From Fen-330 sp050008465 (GTDB lineage Bacteria; Acidobacteriota; Terriglobia; Bryobacterales; Bryobacteraceae), in NCBI GenBank assembly GCA_050008465.1, contig JBEKMO010000014.1, forward strand, positions 1-64,000: a DNA stretch of 64,000 bases. The letters are read 5' to 3'. A program made the translations under genes and the position numbers. Shown here in pieces: positions 19,686 to 27,302 of this stretch. The notes beneath the pieces are model-generated. The model was not told the DNA's origin. It made no database searches and was given only the letters and a program-made list of their open reading frames with translations. The stretch's first letter is position 1. The number at the start of each line of letters is the position of its first letter.

Positions 19686-19734
19686 AGTTCGAAGAACCGG
19701 CGCGCATTGGCGCGCTATCCCCTTTGGAGCAACT

Positions 19735-19947
19735 ATGGCAGGACGCGGAAGGGCGAGTTTCCAGAAGAGACAGAAAGAGCAGCTCCGGCGGGAGCGGCGG
19801 GAGCTGAAGGCGGTGCGGAAGCAGGAGCGCAAGTCGGGTCAGCCGACGGAGCCAGAGAGCCTGGAGCCGCTCACGGAACCGATCCCGGAGCCGATCACGG
19901 AGCTGATCCCGGGGCTGATCCCGGACACGAAACCCGACACGGATTGA
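19735..19947 (+). CDS. Small basic protein with Pro-rich acidic tail
   Basis: A 70-aa protein with two parts. Residues 1-35 are strongly basic and helical (FQKRQKEQLRRERRELK), and residues 38-70 are acidic and Pro-rich with a near-repeat of EPIPEPI/ELIPGLIP/DTKPDTD. No known domain. It starts 49 nt after the MFS stop and ends 31 nt before a PduS-like gene. The basic part could bind nucleic acid or an acidic partner; the tail looks like low-complexity sequence. Small proteins beginning MAGRGRASFQKRQKEQ are familiar in Acidobacteriota genomes, but no function is known to me. Confidence 0.65.
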   Translation: MAGRGRASFQKRQKEQLRRERRELKAVRKQERKSGQPTEPESLEPLTEPIPEPITELIPGLIPDTKPDTD

Positions 19948-19978
19948 AGAGCTGAAGCGCCGACAACAAAAAGACCCC

Positions 19979-21289
19979 ATGTTGAGCGAGAAGTTGAAGG
20001 AGTTGGGCGTGGTCGGGGCGGGCGGCGCGGGGTTCCCGACGTACGTCAAGGCGAAGTCGCAGGTGGAGTTCGTGCTGGCGAACGGGGCGGAGTGCGAGCC
20101 GCTGATCCACAAGGACGTCGAGTTGATGCAGAGCTTCCCGGCGCAGGTGGTCGCGGGGATGCACCTGATGATGAAGGCGACCGGGGCGCAGAAAGGGAAG
20201 TTCGGGATCAAGGAGAAGAACGCGGCGGCGGCCGAGGCGATTCGGGGGCAGGTGCAATCGAAGCCGATCGAGCTGGTGCTGCTGGGGGACTTCTATCCGT
20301 CGGGCGACGAATACGAACTGGTGTACAGCGCGACGGGGCGGCTGATCCCGCCGGGCGGAATTCCGTTGCAGGTGGGCTCGGTGGTGAACAACGTCGAGAC
20401 GCTGTATAACGTGGAGGCGGCGAGCGAGGGCCTTCCGGTGACGGAGAAGTTTCTGTCGGTAGTGGGGGCGGTGCGGGAGCCGAAATCGTTCTGGGCGCCG
20501 GTGGGGACGAGCTTCGGCGAGCTGATCGAGGCGGCGGGCGGTGCGACAGTGGCGGAGTTCGCCGTGTTTGTCAGCGGAATCCTGATGGGGACGCTGGCGC
20601 CGGGCCTGGATGAGGTGGTGACGAAGACGACGGCGGGGCTGATCGTGCTGCCGCGAGACCACTACCTGCTGACGCGGAAGGGGAGAGCCGAGCAGGACAT
20701 GAACCGAATCGGGAAGTCGGCCTGCGACCAGTGTAGCTATTGCACGGAGTTCTGCCCGCGGTACCTGCTGGGTTACGAGGTGATGCCGCACAAGGTGATG
20801 CGCAGCCTGGGATTCACGCTGACGGGAGCGGACAACTGGAACCAGTGGGCGCAGTTGTGCTGCTCGTGCGGGCTGTGCACCCTGTATGCGTGCCCGGAAG
20901 ACCTGTTCCCGCGGGAGGCGTGCGATCAGGCGAAGGACGACCTGCGGGCGGCGGGGATCAAGTTCACGCAGAAGAAACCGCCGGTGGTGCACCCGATGAA
21001 GGACGCGCGCCGGGTTCCGTTGAGCATGTTGCGCAAGCGGCTGAAGGTCGAGGAATACGAGAGCGAGGCGCCGTTCCGCGAGACGAGAATTGAGCCGGCC
21101 CAGGTGCGGATCAAGCTGTCGCAGCACGCCGGCAAGCCGGCGCGGCCGGTGGTGGCGCGGGGCGACAAGGTGGAGAAGGGCGCCTGCATCGGGCGGGTGG
21201 ATGCGGCGGAGTTGGGCGCGAATATCCACGCCAGCATCGCGGGGACGGTGGAGGCGGTGACCGATTCGTGCATCGAGATCAAGAGGTAG
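19979..21289 (+). CDS. PduS/RnfC-like flavo-iron-sulfur electron-transfer protein
   Basis: A 436-aa protein of the RnfC/PduS family. The N-terminus has a Rossmann-type GAGGAGFPTYVK loop for flavin or NADH binding, followed by the core containing NGAECEPLI and an SLBB-like region. Two 4Fe-4S motifs follow: CDQCSYCTEFC (C249, C252, C255, C259) and CCSCGLCTLYAC (near 294-305). In propanediol-utilisation microcompartments PduS is the cobalamin reductase that moves electrons across the shell through PduT. Here the PduT-like shell gene follows 6 bp later, so the pair probably forms one redox unit. A general quinone/ferredoxin role of RnfC type is an alternative. Confidence 0.88.
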   Translation: MLSEKLKELGVVGAGGAGFPTYVKAKSQVEFVLANGAECEPLIHKDVELMQSFPAQVVAGMHLMMKATGAQKGKFGIKEKNAAAAEAIRGQVQSKPIELVLLGDFYPSGDEYELVYSATGRLIPPGGIPLQVGSVVNNVETLYNVEAASEGLPVTEKFLSVVGAVREPKSFWAPVGTSFGELIEAAGGATVAEFAVFVSGILMGTLAPGLDEVVTKTTAGLIVLPRDHYLLTRKGRAEQDMNRIGKSACDQCSYCTEFCPRYLLGYEVMPHKVMRSLGFTLTGADNWNQWAQLCCSCGLCTLYACPEDLFPREACDQAKDDLRAAGIKFTQKKPPVVHPMKDARRVPLSMLRKRLKVEEYESEAPFRETRIEPAQVRIKLSQHAGKPARPVVARGDKVEKGACIGRVDAAELGANIHASIAGTVEAVTDSCIEIKR

Positions 21290-21295
21290 GGACTG

Positions 21296-21847
21296 GTGGC
21301 CAAGAACTCGATTGGGTTGATTGAACTGGGCAGCGTGGCGGCAGGGTTCCAGGTCTGCGACGCGATGCTGAAGGCCGCCGAGGTGGAGCTGATTCTGTCG
21401 CGCTCGATCTGCTCGGGCAAGTACATGGTGATGGTGCGAGGGGACGTGGGGGCGGTGGAGTCGAGTGTGCAGATCGGGATTCAAGCCGGGAGTTTCGGGG
21501 TGATCGACAGCTTCGTGATTCCGAACGTGCACGAATCCGTGTTTCCGGCGATCAGCGGGACCACCAAGATCGAGGCGCTGGAAGCGCTGGGGGTGATCGA
21601 ATCGTTTTCGGTGGCGTCGCTGATCGTGGGGGCGGACGCGGCGGTGAAAGCGGCCAACGTGCGGCTGATCGAGATTCGGCTGGCGATGGCGCTGGGGGGC
21701 AAGGCGTTCGTGACTTTGACGGGGAACGTGGCGGCGGTGGAGGCGGCGGTGGCGGCGGGGGCGGCCGTAGTGGCCGAGAAGGGGCTGCTGGTCAATAAGG
21801 TAGTGATTCCGTCGCCGAGGCCGGAATTGCTGGAGGAGATGATTTGA
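21296..21847 (+). CDS. PduT-like tandem BMC-domain shell protein
   Basis: Bacterial microcompartment shell protein with two BMC domains in tandem (about 3-90 and 95-175), as in PduT trimers. Each copy begins IGLIELGSVAAG-like and IEALGVIES-like. C39 in SICSGKYMV lies at the position corresponding to the residue that coordinates the central 4Fe-4S cluster in PduT, so the pore is probably a redox conduit. It starts at GTG 21296. The PduS-like gene is immediately upstream. No BMC-H, BMC-P or signature enzyme gene is in the window, so whether a closed compartment exists cannot be judged here. Confidence 0.88.
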   Translation: MAKNSIGLIELGSVAAGFQVCDAMLKAAEVELILSRSICSGKYMVMVRGDVGAVESSVQIGIQAGSFGVIDSFVIPNVHESVFPAISGTTKIEALEALGVIESFSVASLIVGADAAVKAANVRLIEIRLAMALGGKAFVTLTGNVAAVEAAVAAGAAVVAEKGLLVNKVVIPSPRPELLEEMI

Positions 21848-21854
21848 GGGGCGG

Positions 21855-21888
21855 GCGGGGCTCAAGCCCCGCGCGGGCTCAAGCCCGC
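21855..21888. repeat. Tandem palindromes GGGGCT-ca-AGCCCC type
   Basis: Two adjacent hairpins with CA loops: GCGGGGCT/AGCCCCGC (21855-21872) and GCGGGCT/AGCCCGC (21873-21888). Same style as the units at 7885-7918. They lie directly after the BMC gene and could act as a transcript end. No T-tract. Confidence 0.6.
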
Positions 21889-21925
21889 CCTCCGACTCGT
21901 CTGTTCAACAGGGAACGCGGCGCCG

Positions 21926-22207
21926 CTATCGCGGGTGGCGGTTGGCCTCTTCGGCCGCGAGCTTCAGCTCTCGATTGACTTGATCCAGCAGGTCTTTGGC
22001 CTTCTGAGCATGGCCGCGCATGTCCCACTCGTTGGCCCTCTGCGCTTCGAGGATTCTCTCCCAGGCTCGCTGGCACAAGTCCTGCGCGGCCGCAAGATTC
22101 GGGTGACGGCCAGGAGCGATGTCCCGGACAGGCCTCTGAGCCGTGGCGACGGTTCCGACGAGGAGCAAGGCGCCAAAAAAAGCAGCACGGATTCGGTTTC
22201 TCATCAT
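21926..22207 (-). CDS. Small exported helical protein, unknown
   Basis: A 93-aa protein with a signal peptide (about 1-23, MMRNRIRAAFFGALLLVGTV) and a helical mature part rich in Ala, Glu and Arg with the pattern AWERILEAQRANE. No recognised family. It lies between the BMC gene and the M16 pair on the opposite strand. Secreted small helical proteins of this size often bind metal or unfolded protein, but no metal-binding residues stand out. Confidence 0.6.
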   Translation of the reverse strand: MMRNRIRAAFFGALLLVGTVATAQRPVRDIAPGRHPNLAAAQDLCQRAWERILEAQRANEWDMRGHAQKAKDLLDQVNRELKLAAEEANRHPR

Positions 22208-22265
22208 GGCGACTATTCTACAATCCGAGCTGAGATGCGCGCAAGCGTAAGGAAGAGTTCAGCCA

Positions 22266-22299
22266 GGAGGCCGAACGCGGGCGTGGACGCCCGCCCTAC
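22266..22299. repeat. Double-hairpin palindromic repeat, copy 2
   Basis: Identical over 34 bases to 10683-10716, including the hairpin GCGGGCG/CGCCCGC and the CCTAC end. The first hairpin is degenerate here (TTCAGCC versus AGGCCGAA). It sits 44 bp before the start of an M16 peptidase gene, in the same relation to a plus-strand gene as copy 1. Confidence 0.75.
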
Positions 22300-22342
22300 A
22301 GGGGGACGGAACGTGCTTGAATGGGAGGATTGGAGGGTTTGC

Positions 22343-23860
22343 ATGAGGACTCGGAATAAGCGGGTGAGATTGTTGACGGCGGCGATACTGCTGGCCGCGG
22401 GGACGGTGCTCGCGGCGGAAGATTTCAAGGACATCGAAGGGCGGGTGTCGGAGTTCACGCTGAAGAACGGCATGAAGTTTCTGGTGCTGGAGCGGCACAC
22501 GGCTCCGGTGGCGTCGTTCTTCACGTACGCGGATGTGGGGTCGGTGCAGGAAGTCAAGGGCATTACGGGCCTGGCGCACATCTTCGAGCACATGGCGTTC
22601 AAGGGGACGCGGACGATCGGGACAAAGGACTACGCGAAGGAGAAGGTGGCGCTGGAGCAGGTGGACAAAGCGTTCGCGGCGCTGCAACTGGAGAGGCAGA
22701 AGGGCGAGAAAGCGGACCCAAAGAAGGTGAAGGAACTCGAGGCGGCGTTCAAGGACGCTCAGGAGGCGGCCGGGAAGTACGTCGAGAAGAACGAGTTCGG
22801 GGAGGCGATCGAGCGGGCGGGCGGCCGCGGGCTGAATGCGACGACGGCGTGGGACGCGACCCGGTACTTCTTCAGTCTGCCGTCGAACGAGATGGAACTG
22901 TGGTTCTACCTGGAGTCGGAACGGTTCCGGGACCCGGTGCTGCGGGAGTTCTTCAAAGAGAAGGACGTGGTGATGGAAGAGCGGCGGATGCGGACCGAGA
23001 GCCAGCCGATCGGCAAGCTGCTGGAGGAGTTCCTGCACTCGGCGTACGTCGCGCACCCGTACGGTGAGCCGGTAGTGGGGCACATGAGCGATCTACAGAA
23101 CATCACGCGGGCGGATGCGGAAGCGTTTTTCAAGAAGTACTACGCGCCGAACGACCTGACTTGCGTGGTGGTGGGGGACGTGATTCCGAAACAGGTGCGG
23201 GAGATGGCGGAGAGGTACTTCGGGCGGATCGCGAGCGGGCCGAAGCCGGCGCCGGTGCGGACGGTGGAGCCGCCGCAGAACGGAGAGCGGCGGGTGACGC
23301 TGGAACTGCAATCGCAACGGATCCTGCTGACCGGCTATCACAAGCCGGACATCAATAGTCCGGACAACGCGGTGTACGACGCGATCAGCAGCCTGATGAG
23401 CCAGGGGCGGTCGAGCCGGCTGTACCGGTCGCTGGTGCGCGACAAGAAGATCGCGGTGCAGGCGGCGGGGATTCCAGGGCTGCCAGGGCTGAAATACCCG
23501 GGGCTGTTCATCTTTTTCTCGGTGCCGGCGCAGGGGCACACCAACGCGGAGTCGGAGAAGGCGATCGAGGAAGAGATCGAGCGGCTGAAGAAGGAGCCGG
23601 TGACGAAAGAGGAACTGGACGGCGTGAAGCGGCGGGCCCGGTCGAGCCTGATCCGGGGGCTGGCAGACAACTCGAGCCTGGCGATACAACTGGCGAACTA
23701 CCAGGTGCTGACGGGCGACTGGCGGAACCTGTTCCGGCAGCTCGACAAGATCAACGCGGTGACGCCGGAAGACATCATGCGGGTGTCGAAAGCGGTGTTC
23801 ATCAAGAGCAACCGGACGGTGGGAACCATCGAGCCCTTGGAGACGGCGAAGGCCCGGTAG
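22343..23860 (+). CDS. M16-family zinc metallopeptidase
   Basis: Exported M16 (insulinase/pitrilysin-type) peptidase of 505 aa. It has a signal peptide (about 1-25), the inverted zinc motif HIFEH (H79, E82, H83), and the third-ligand region VVMEERRMR further on. Between the motif and the rest is an extra charged helical insertion (about 90-150) with Lys/Glu-rich coiled-coil character. It starts at ATG 22343 with a GGAGGG ribosome binding site 6 nt upstream. The downstream M16 gene lacks the motif, so the pair probably forms an active/inactive heterodimer as in other two-gene M16 systems. It probably acts in the periplasm. Confidence 0.9.
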   Translation: MRTRNKRVRLLTAAILLAAGTVLAAEDFKDIEGRVSEFTLKNGMKFLVLERHTAPVASFFTYADVGSVQEVKGITGLAHIFEHMAFKGTRTIGTKDYAKEKVALEQVDKAFAALQLERQKGEKADPKKVKELEAAFKDAQEAAGKYVEKNEFGEAIERAGGRGLNATTAWDATRYFFSLPSNEMELWFYLESERFRDPVLREFFKEKDVVMEERRMRTESQPIGKLLEEFLHSAYVAHPYGEPVVGHMSDLQNITRADAEAFFKKYYAPNDLTCVVVGDVIPKQVREMAERYFGRIASGPKPAPVRTVEPPQNGERRVTLELQSQRILLTGYHKPDINSPDNAVYDAISSLMSQGRSSRLYRSLVRDKKIAVQAAGIPGLPGLKYPGLFIFFSVPAQGHTNAESEKAIEEEIERLKKEPVTKEELDGVKRRARSSLIRGLADNSSLAIQLANYQVLTGDWRNLFRQLDKINAVTPEDIMRVSKAVFIKSNRTVGTIEPLETAKAR

Positions 23861-23875
23861 GGGCGGAGGTGACTT

Positions 23876-26032
23876 ATGAGACAGCGACTAAGCGTGATGG
23901 CGGTGGTGGTGGCGCTGGCGGCGTTCGGGCAGGAGGCGCCCAAGCCACAGGCGGCGAAACCGGCGGCGGTGAAGCCCGGAGTGGCGACGAGTTATAAGGC
24001 GCTGAAGTATCCTCCGCCGAACAAGATCAAGGTGCCGGAGCCGACCCGGTTCGAGCTTGGGAACGGGATGGTGGTGTACCTGGTGGAGGACCATGAGCTG
24101 CCGACGATCACCGTGGCGGCGAGGGTGCGGGCGGGCGACCGGTGGGAGCCGGTGGAGAAGGCCGGATTGGCGTCGATTACGGGGACGGTGATGCGCACCG
24201 GCGGCACATTGACGCGCAAAGGCGACCAACTGGACGAGGAACTGGACCGGCTGGGCGCCTCGGTGGAAACCGGGATCGGCGAGGATTCGGGGAACGCTTC
24301 CGTTTCCGTGCTGAAGGAAGATATCGACACCGGGCTGAGCATCCTGGCCGACATCCTCCAGCACCCGGCGTTTCCGCAAGACAAGATCGACCTGGCGAAG
24401 ATCCAGCAGCGGGAGGGGATCGCGCGGCGGAACGACGATCCGGGTCAGATCGCGTCGCGGGAGTTCGAGCGGGTGCTGTTCGGGAAGAACAGCGCGTACG
24501 GGCACATCCCGGAGTACGCCAGCATCGACTCGATCACGCAGGGGGACCTGATCGCGTTCCACAAGAAGTTCTTCCAGCCGGAGAACATCATCCTGGGGGC
24601 GTGGGGGGATTTCAAGGCGGAAGAGATGCGGGCGAAGATCGAGAAGGCGCTGGGCGGCTGGGCGCGGGGCGGGCAGGCGAAGCCACCGGTTCCCGAACTG
24701 GAGCCCGGAGCGCGGAAACGCGCTGGGATTTACGCGATCAACAAGGACGACGTGAACCAGTCGACGGTGTACATGGGGTTTATCGGGGGCAAGCGGAACG
24801 ACCCAGATTACTACGCGCTGACGGTGATGAACGTGGTTCTGGGCGGGGGCTTCTCTTCGCGGCTGATGAACCACGTGCGGAGCGATCAGGGCCTGGCGTA
24901 CGCGGTGGGGTCGAGCTGGAGCGCCGGGTGGGACCGGCCGGGGACGTTCATGGCGGAAGGTGGGACGAAGTCGGAGACGACGGTGAAGATCGTCAACTCG
25001 ATCCGGAACGAACTCGGGAAGATGTCGGAGGAGGTGACCGACGACGAGCTGGCGAAAGCGAAGGACCAGATCCTGAAGGGGTTTGCGTTCGAGTTCGATT
25101 CGACGGGAAAGATCGTGCGGCGGCTGATGACCTACGACTACTTCGGGTATCCGGGCGACTACCTGCAACAGTATCAGGCCAACATCGAGAAGGTGACCAA
25201 GGCGGACGTGCTGCGGGTGGCGAAGCAGTACCTGAAGATGGACCAACTGGCGATCCTGGTGCTGGGCAAGGAGAAGGATTTCGACCAGCCGCTGGCGACG
25301 CTGGGCCAGGTGACGCCGATCGACATCACGATCCCCAAGCCGAAACAGGAAGCGCTGCCGGCGGCGACGCCGGAGTCGATCGCGAAAGGCAAGGCGCTGC
25401 TCGCGGCGACGCGGGAAGCGATGGGCGGCGCGGCGGTGCTGAAGGTGAAAGACTACACCGTGGTGGGCAGCATGGCGCTGTCGATGCCACAAGGCGAGTT
25501 CTCGATGAAGATGGAGTCGACGCACAACCTGGGCGGAAAGATGCTGACCAAGGTGGCGCTGCCGACCGGGGAGATGGCGCAGGGCTACGACGGCAAGGTG
25601 TCCTGGATGAAGATGGGGCAAGATGTGCGGGAGATGCCGGCCTCGCAGGCGGACGAGGCCTTGTTCCGGGATACATTCTGGCTGTTGCAGAACTTCGAGA
25701 ACGGCGCGCTGACGGTGCAGGCGATGGGGCCGGCCGAAATGGAGGGCAAGGCGGTGGAAGGGATCGCGGTGAGCGACCCGGCGCGGAAGCTGATGGTGAA
25801 GCTGTACGTGGATCCCAAGACGGGCCTGCTGGTGAAGAAGGTGTACACGGCGGCATTCATGGGGCCTCCGGCCGAGACGGAGGAGATCTACTCGGATTAC
25901 CGCGAGGTGGAGGGAGTGAAGATTCCGTTCAAGGCGGTGGTGAACCAGGGCGGTAAGAAGCGGGCCGAGCAGACGACGACGGAGATGAAGATCAACCCGG
26001 GCGTGGCGGAGGAGGCGTACAAGAAGCCGTAA
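23876..26032 (+). CDS. M16-family inactive partner with C-terminal LolA-like domain
   Basis: A 718-aa exported protein. After the signal peptide and a Lys/Pro-rich linker comes an M16 N- and C-terminal domain pair (about 45-490), but the expected HxxEH is replaced by a non-zinc sequence, so it is predicted to be catalytically inactive. The last about 220 residues form a separate beta-rich domain resembling outer-membrane lipoprotein-sorting (LolA/LolB-like) folds, with NLGGKMLTKVALPTGE and YSDYREVEGVKIPF patterns. It lies 15 bp after its active partner. The fused domain suggests that substrates may be lipoproteins or lipids, but this is inference. Confidence 0.82.
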   Translation: MRQRLSVMAVVVALAAFGQEAPKPQAAKPAAVKPGVATSYKALKYPPPNKIKVPEPTRFELGNGMVVYLVEDHELPTITVAARVRAGDRWEPVEKAGLASITGTVMRTGGTLTRKGDQLDEELDRLGASVETGIGEDSGNASVSVLKEDIDTGLSILADILQHPAFPQDKIDLAKIQQREGIARRNDDPGQIASREFERVLFGKNSAYGHIPEYASIDSITQGDLIAFHKKFFQPENIILGAWGDFKAEEMRAKIEKALGGWARGGQAKPPVPELEPGARKRAGIYAINKDDVNQSTVYMGFIGGKRNDPDYYALTVMNVVLGGGFSSRLMNHVRSDQGLAYAVGSSWSAGWDRPGTFMAEGGTKSETTVKIVNSIRNELGKMSEEVTDDELAKAKDQILKGFAFEFDSTGKIVRRLMTYDYFGYPGDYLQQYQANIEKVTKADVLRVAKQYLKMDQLAILVLGKEKDFDQPLATLGQVTPIDITIPKPKQEALPAATPESIAKGKALLAATREAMGGAAVLKVKDYTVVGSMALSMPQGEFSMKMESTHNLGGKMLTKVALPTGEMAQGYDGKVSWMKMGQDVREMPASQADEALFRDTFWLLQNFENGALTVQAMGPAEMEGKAVEGIAVSDPARKLMVKLYVDPKTGLLVKKVYTAAFMGPPAETEEIYSDYREVEGVKIPFKAVVNQGGKKRAEQTTTEMKINPGVAEEAYKKP

Positions 26033-26070
26033 GGTGAAGACGCAGGCGAGATGGCTTGTGCCACGATCGG

Positions 26071-27198
26071 TCAGGATTTCTCGTGGAAGACGAGCCGGGG
26101 CTCCGGAGAGCCGAAACCGATCTTGTCTCCGTCGTGGAGGACTACCGCGTCGTGGATCCGCCGGGCGTTCACAAAGGTGCCGTTGGGACCGATGTTCAGG
26201 AGCATGAAGCCGCGGACGAGATCCTTGGAAATCACGGCGTGGTGGCGCGAGATCCTGCGGTCCTCTTTCAGGGCGAGATCTTGATCGGCACTGCGCCCTA
26301 TGGTGAACCGGATCTGGTCCGGCAGGGCTAGCCTCTCTCCCTTCCGGGGATCGAAAAGCACCTCCAACCAGGCGTTGGCGGCGCCCAAGAGCTGTTCCAA
26401 CTGTTCCCGTATGAGGGTGAAGGACTGGGGGCGCGCCTGGGGGTCCTTGGCAAGGCACTGGGCAACCAAGCGGCGGAGCGGCTCGGGAACCGCGGCCTGC
26501 CCAAGAGGTTCGAGGTTCACGGGTCGCTCGCGAATGATCTCGAAGAGCTGCTCGACGGATGTGGCGGTGAAGGGCCGCAGTCCCGCAAACATCTCGTAGA
26601 GGAGCACGCCGAAGGAATAGACGTCGGCAAGATGGGTCACATCGGAGCCGAGGACCTGCTCGGGAGACATGTAGTAGGGAGATCCGAGGGTGTAGCCGGG
26701 ACGGGTCAAGGTGGAGCCCTTGGTTTTGGCGATGCCAAAATCCATCAAGCGGACTCTGCCGGAGGCATCCACGTGGATGTTCTGCGGTTTGAGATCGCGG
26801 TGCACGATCCCGTGGGCGTGGATGTGTTCCGCGCCCTTTGCGATTTGCAGGGCAATCTCCAGCTTCCGCCGAAGGCTGGTGAGACGCCGCTCGCGAATCA
26901 GATGATCGAGCTGCTCACCCTGGACGAACTCCATTACGAGGAAGGGGCGGCCCTGGTCTTCGCCATAGTCGTAAACGCGGAGCACGTTGTCGTGCACCAT
27001 TCCTCCGGCCGTCTGGGCTTCCCTTGCGAAGCGCGCCCGGGTTTCCGAATCCGCGGCCAGCTCCGCGGGGAGCAGCTTCACCGCAACCAAGCGGTTCATG
27101 GCAGGGTCCCAGGCCTTGTAGACCTGGGACATTCCTCCTCCGAGATAGGTTTGCAGCTCATATCGCCCAATTCTGGAGAGATTTCCTGGTGATGCCAT
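26071..27198 (-). CDS. Cytosolic Ser/Thr kinase with C-terminal FHA domain
   Basis: A 375-aa Hanks-type kinase without a membrane segment. It has the glycine loop LGGGMSQVYKA, the VAVK lysine (K41), HRDLKPQN (133-140) and DFG (153-155), and the activation-segment GSPYYMSPEQ. Residues about 285-375 form an FHA domain (FTIGRSADQDLAL, RRISRHHAVI and NGTFVNA motifs), which binds phosphothreonine peptides. The combination in one soluble chain suggests autophosphorylation-dependent partner recruitment. It is convergent with the M16 pair. A perfect TATAAT lies 33-38 nt before its start. Confidence 0.92.
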   Translation of the reverse strand: MASPGNLSRIGRYELQTYLGGGMSQVYKAWDPAMNRLVAVKLLPAELAADSETRARFAREAQTAGGMVHDNVLRVYDYGEDQGRPFLVMEFVQGEQLDHLIRERRLTSLRRKLEIALQIAKGAEHIHAHGIVHRDLKPQNIHVDASGRVRLMDFGIAKTKGSTLTRPGYTLGSPYYMSPEQVLGSDVTHLADVYSFGVLLYEMFAGLRPFTATSVEQLFEIIRERPVNLEPLGQAAVPEPLRRLVAQCLAKDPQARPQSFTLIREQLEQLLGAANAWLEVLFDPRKGERLALPDQIRFTIGRSADQDLALKEDRRISRHHAVISKDLVRGFMLLNIGPNGTFVNARRIHDAVVLHDGDKIGFGSPEPRLVFHEKS

Positions 27199-27230
27199 GA
27201 TGTCCTCTCGAGATTGTGTTGAGGATTTCC

Positions 27231-27236
27231 ATTATA
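27231..27236 (-). promoter_or_regulatory. Probable -10 box for the kinase gene
   Basis: TATAAT on the minus strand about 33 nt before the kinase start codon, with a GAGAGG ribosome binding site close to the ATG. No convincing -35 hexamer at 16-18 bp. Confidence 0.35.
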
Positions 27237-27302
27237 ATCCCGGGGCCACTCCAACCGCTCCCTGACGGTGGCGGCTCTGAGGCCGGTTCAGAGCCGTGCG
27301 CG

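Noticed and set aside
21935..22342. N-terminal extension of the first M16 peptidase
   Set aside because: The extension runs over a repeat and a divergent gene and lacks a ribosome binding site, whereas ATG 22343 has GGAGGG and a signal peptide.
23888..26458. Very long open frame antisense to the second M16 gene
   Set aside because: It is rich in Arg/His/Pro with no domain, and the M16 gene on the other strand has clear family motifs; the open frame is an effect of high GC. The same holds for long antisense frames across the slipin/nfeD genes (8787-10757) and the PduS/PduT pair (19895-21865).
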